Source of the DNA: Paracoccus sp. R12_2
Lineage (GTDB): Bacteria > Pseudomonadota > Alphaproteobacteria > Rhodobacterales > Rhodobacteraceae
DNA length: 64,000 bases
Reading direction: 5' to 3'
Assembly: GCF_017744015.1 (NCBI RefSeq)
Contig: NZ_JAGHRA010000001.1
Coordinates: 248,001-312,000 of the forward strand
Made by a program: the position numbers and the translations under genes. Shown here piece after piece: positions 61,859 to 64,000 of the stretch (its first letter is position 1; the number at the start of each line of letters is the position of its first letter). Under the pieces are notes generated by a model, which worked only from the letters and a program-made list of their open reading frames with translations, did no database searches and was not told the origin of the DNA.

Positions 61859-62889
61859 GCGTCCTCCTGCGCGGGCAACCCTGCCACCAGCCTGGCCCAG
61901 CCTTCGGCGTCGCCGCCCTTCTCGGGGCGCATCCCGAAACACTGGAACACCAGTTCCCCGTCCCCGTCGAACGCCTCGACCGAGATGGCTGGACCGCGCT
62001 TGGTAGGCTTGTCGACAAGCCAGACCTCGGTGATGTGGTCTGCGCGAAGATGTAGGTTGAAACGGTCGTCCAGCACATTCAGCCACGGACCCATGGGCTG
62101 AATGTTGCGGATCGGACCGGAATGGATCTGGATGCAGCCCAGATTTCCGACGAACAGCATCACCTGCTGAGCCTGATCGCGGACAGCGTCGAACAGTGCG
62201 GGCACCGCGCCGGTCGCCAAGGGTCGTGCATGCGGGGCACCGACCGTGCGATAGGCCCCAAGACGGTTCATCTTCAGCCGCGCCACCAGTGCATTGAACT
62301 GATGCGTGTCGGTCATCTTCACCCACTCGGCGCGCAGCGTGTCAGTGCGGCCTTCGGCGATCTTCGCCCCCATCGGGGCCGCGCGCTGGCCGAATTCGGA
62401 CAATGTCTGCTGGTCATCCAGGGCCAGGTCGCGGCGCATTGCCTGCCATGCGCCCAGATCGGACCCGGCGCGCAGATGCACCTTGTGAACGGCATCCCCG
62501 GCCCTGTTGAACACCTGGACCGATCGGCGCGGACCATCCTTGCCTTCGGTTTCCACCGCATAGGCATGCACCCAGCGCGACGGGAACATCCGCAGGTCTA
62601 TTTCGGGATCAAGCGTCATCGCCGCATGATCGCCGTCGTGGAAATCGTTGTAGGTGCCGATCTTCTCGATCACGCAGGATTTGTTGCGGGTCAGCGCCAT
62701 CACCTCGCCCAGCGCACCGATGGCCGGGATCAGCCGGGCCAGCGCAGGGTCAAGGCGGGTGGCGCCCTGCCCAAGATCGGCCTCGACCAGCGCGGCTTCG
62801 GGCAGACCCAGCTGTTCGGCCAGATCGAAAGGCCGGATCGTGGCCTCGCGTTTCAGTTCGCGCAGGCGCGCCGGGGTCAGATCGTTCAT
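61855..62889 (-). CDS. hmuS: hemin-degrading factor HmuS
   Basis: HmuS takes heme in the cytoplasm and acts in its release or degradation. The 344-residue protein consists of the tandem HemS/ChuS-type halves: MALTRNKSCVIEKIGTYNDF (about residues 67-86) in the first and MLFVGNLGCIQIHSGPIRNI (near residue 252) in the second. ATG 62889 is preceded by AGAGGCAG. It is the first gene of the hmuSTUV operon, divergent from the TonB receptor. Confidence 0.92.
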   Translation of the reverse strand: MNDLTPARLRELKREATIRPFDLAEQLGLPEAALVEADLGQGATRLDPALARLIPAIGALGEVMALTRNKSCVIEKIGTYNDFHDGDHAAMTLDPEIDLRMFPSRWVHAYAVETEGKDGPRRSVQVFNRAGDAVHKVHLRAGSDLGAWQAMRRDLALDDQQTLSEFGQRAAPMGAKIAEGRTDTLRAEWVKMTDTHQFNALVARLKMNRLGAYRTVGAPHARPLATGAVPALFDAVRDQAQQVMLFVGNLGCIQIHSGPIRNIQPMGPWLNVLDDRFNLHLRADHITEVWLVDKPTKRGPAISVEAFDGDGELVFQCFGMRPEKGGDAEGWARLVAGLPAQEDA

Positions 62890-62944
62890 CAACTGCCTCT
62901 GCATCATGCAAGTCCGCGAGCATCCGGCAGCAGAGCCGGTTGCC

Positions 62945-62968
62945 ATTCTTGACATCTTTAGTAAGAAT
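62945..62968. promoter_or_regulatory. inverted repeat in the divergent hmu promoter region
   Basis: ATTCTT and AAGAAT flank a 12-base spacer; the site includes TTGACA (62949-62954), a possible minus-35 element for the receptor gene. The stretch is far more AT-rich than its surroundings. A Fur/Irr/RirA-type iron regulator would be expected here, but the repeat does not match a consensus I can confirm. Confidence 0.35.
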
Positions 62969-63036
62969 AATTAGCCGACGCAAGACGCCAGCATCCGCAA
63001 GCGAGTTCACGACAACGCTTTGCGAGGGAATGGCGG

Positions 63037-64000
63037 ATGAACATGACGAAAAAGGCGATCGCCTTGCTGCTTGGAACGACATATCTGGCCGCACCGGCCC
63101 ACGCACAGCAGGAAGGGAACAGCATTCCGCTGGACCCCATCGTGCTGCGCGCCGGCACCCAGAAGGTTGCGTCCTCGGTCCCGCAATCGGTCAGCGTGGT
63201 CGATGATCAGGATCTGGACGACCTTCAGCCGGGCAATATCGGCGACGTGCTGGCAACAGTGCCCGGTGTCGCCGGCGTCGGTTCCGCAAGCTTTTTCGGA
63301 CAGGGCTTCAACATCCGCGGCTTTGGCTCGTCCGGCACGGCGGCATCCGAAGCCGGGATCGTCCAGCTGATCGACGGCGAAAAGAAATACTATGAATCCT
63401 ATCGCCAGGGTTCGTTGTTCGTGGAACCGGATTTCCTGAAACGGGTCGAGGTTCTGCGCGGTCCCGGTGCCTCGACATTGTACGGGTCGGGCGCGCTGGG
63501 GGGCGTGATCGCGATGGAGACGATCGATGCAGCGGACCTGATCCCCGAGGGCCGGACCCGCGGCGGCCGGGTCAAGCTGGGCTATGCCTCGAACCCGGAC
63601 ACGGCGTTCGGCAGCATCGCATGGGGCTGGCGGCCGACCGAAGGCTTCGAGGCGCTGGCCGCCTTCGTATGGCGCAAGCTGGGCGAGACGGAGACGCCCG
63701 ATGGCGATACGCTGGTTCGGGCCAATTCCGACAGTCCGAACCTGCTGCTGAAGGCGCGCAAGACATTCGGCGATCACTATCTAGAGGCATCGTATCAGCA
63801 TCTTGAAGCCAGGGGCGATGATCAGGATTTCAACCAGTTGGAAGGCGCCCAGCCCGGCCTGTTTCCGGGCTTTACCGGCTGGGGCGTCGGCGACATCCTG
63901 ACCCGCGATCAGGTGGCGCGGCTGGAATGGGGCTGGAACCCCGCCGACAACCGCTACATCGACACAAAGGTCACGCTGTCCTACACCAACACGATCAAGG
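63037..64000 (+). CDS. TonB-dependent heme receptor (partial, runs off window edge)
   Basis: The first 321 codons are visible, with no stop before the edge. A signal peptide (MNMTKKAIALLLGTTYLAAP, cleavage after AHA near residue 24) is followed by the plug domain: PQSVSVVDDQDLDDLQPGNI, the GFNIRGFGSSG segment (about residues 89-99) and the typical RVEVLRGPGASTLYGSGALG (about residues 137-156). Then comes the start of the beta-barrel. Heme specificity rests on the divergent hmuSTUV genes, because the barrel heme motifs lie outside the window. It follows GAGGGAATGGCGG. Confidence 0.92.
   Translation, partial: MNMTKKAIALLLGTTYLAAPAHAQQEGNSIPLDPIVLRAGTQKVASSVPQSVSVVDDQDLDDLQPGNIGDVLATVPGVAGVGSASFFGQGFNIRGFGSSGTAASEAGIVQLIDGEKKYYESYRQGSLFVEPDFLKRVEVLRGPGASTLYGSGALGGVIAMETIDAADLIPEGRTRGGRVKLGYASNPDTAFGSIAWGWRPTEGFEALAAFVWRKLGETETPDGDTLVRANSDSPNLLLKARKTFGDHYLEASYQHLEARGDDQDFNQLEGAQPGLFPGFTGWGVGDILTRDQVARLEWGWNPADNRYIDTKVTLSYTNTIK

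Noticed and set aside
1..64000. tRNA or rRNA genes, CRISPR arrays, insertion sequences, prophage genes
   Set aside because: I scanned the gaps and gene products for cloverleaf-like, repeat-spacer, transposase or integrase features and saw none.

Overview
The window is a GC-rich bacterial chromosome segment with densely packed genes. Its gene content fits an alphaproteobacterium of the family Rhodobacteraceae, most plausibly Paracoccus or a close relative. Supporting signs are a (2S)-methylsuccinyl-CoA dehydrogenase of the ethylmalonyl-CoA pathway, a tiny aa3-type cytochrome oxidase subunit IV resembling the Paracoccus one, DUF1365, DUF1491, DUF2794 and TIGR02302 family proteins, two Hint-domain proteins of a type common in this family, and a full TTAA-N7-TTAA CtrA box. 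The genus is an inference. No tRNA, rRNA, insertion sequence, prophage or CRISPR array was seen.

Layout. 1-8.2 kb: a DUF1365/COG2907 pair cut by the left edge, a LacI-type regulator, then mobA, rnr, a GNAT acetyltransferase, dapE and a TSUP exporter on the minus strand. 8.3-10.5 kb: mcd and a META-domain lipoprotein on the plus strand. 10.5-24.2 kb: a long minus-strand run, read from high to low coordinates: etfD, a TPR protein, ispE, pdxJ, a small secreted protein, acpS, lepB, rnc, era, DUF1491, then a Hint-rarD-Hint block, a VOC protein and recO. The Hint-rarD-Hint block splits a region in which era and recO are usually close together. 24.4-35.5 kb: greA, an AzlCD amino-acid exporter, a Tat-type lipoprotein, subunit IV of cytochrome oxidase, an MBL-fold hydrolase paired with an acyl-CoA dehydrogenase, a Sua5-type tRNA modification enzyme, glutamate dehydrogenase divergent from a TetR regulator, and two tandem I78-type lipoproteins.

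35.6-49.4 kb: DUF2794, TIGR02302, lysA, a small LptM-like lipoprotein, argH, a TlpA-like thioredoxin, tag, an EAL-domain protein, phaA-phaB with their own terminator, DUF465, a tRNA methyltransferase, DUF2007, a polyprenyl diphosphate synthase and amtB. 49.8-64 kb: a class A penicillin-binding protein, YtoQ, the mlaC/mlaA pair, a type I secretion ABC transporter with its HlyD adaptor, a short-chain fatty-acid transporter, and a heme-uptake locus (hmuSTUV divergent from a TonB receptor that runs off the right edge).

How the genes fit together. PhaA/PhaB (acetyl-CoA to 3-hydroxybutyryl-CoA), Mcd, ETF-ubiquinone oxidoreductase, the second acyl-CoA dehydrogenase and AtoE form a coherent short-chain acyl-CoA theme. 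Envelope functions are abundant: the class A penicillin-binding protein, MlaA/MlaC, an LptM candidate, type I secretion and several lipoproteins. The least explained part is the Hint2-rarD-Hint1 block. It carries a CtrA box upstream, a near-identical dyad (TTGCAGC-N-T-N-TGCAA) in both of its internal gaps, and a perfect 9-bp-arm palindrome in front of the last gene.
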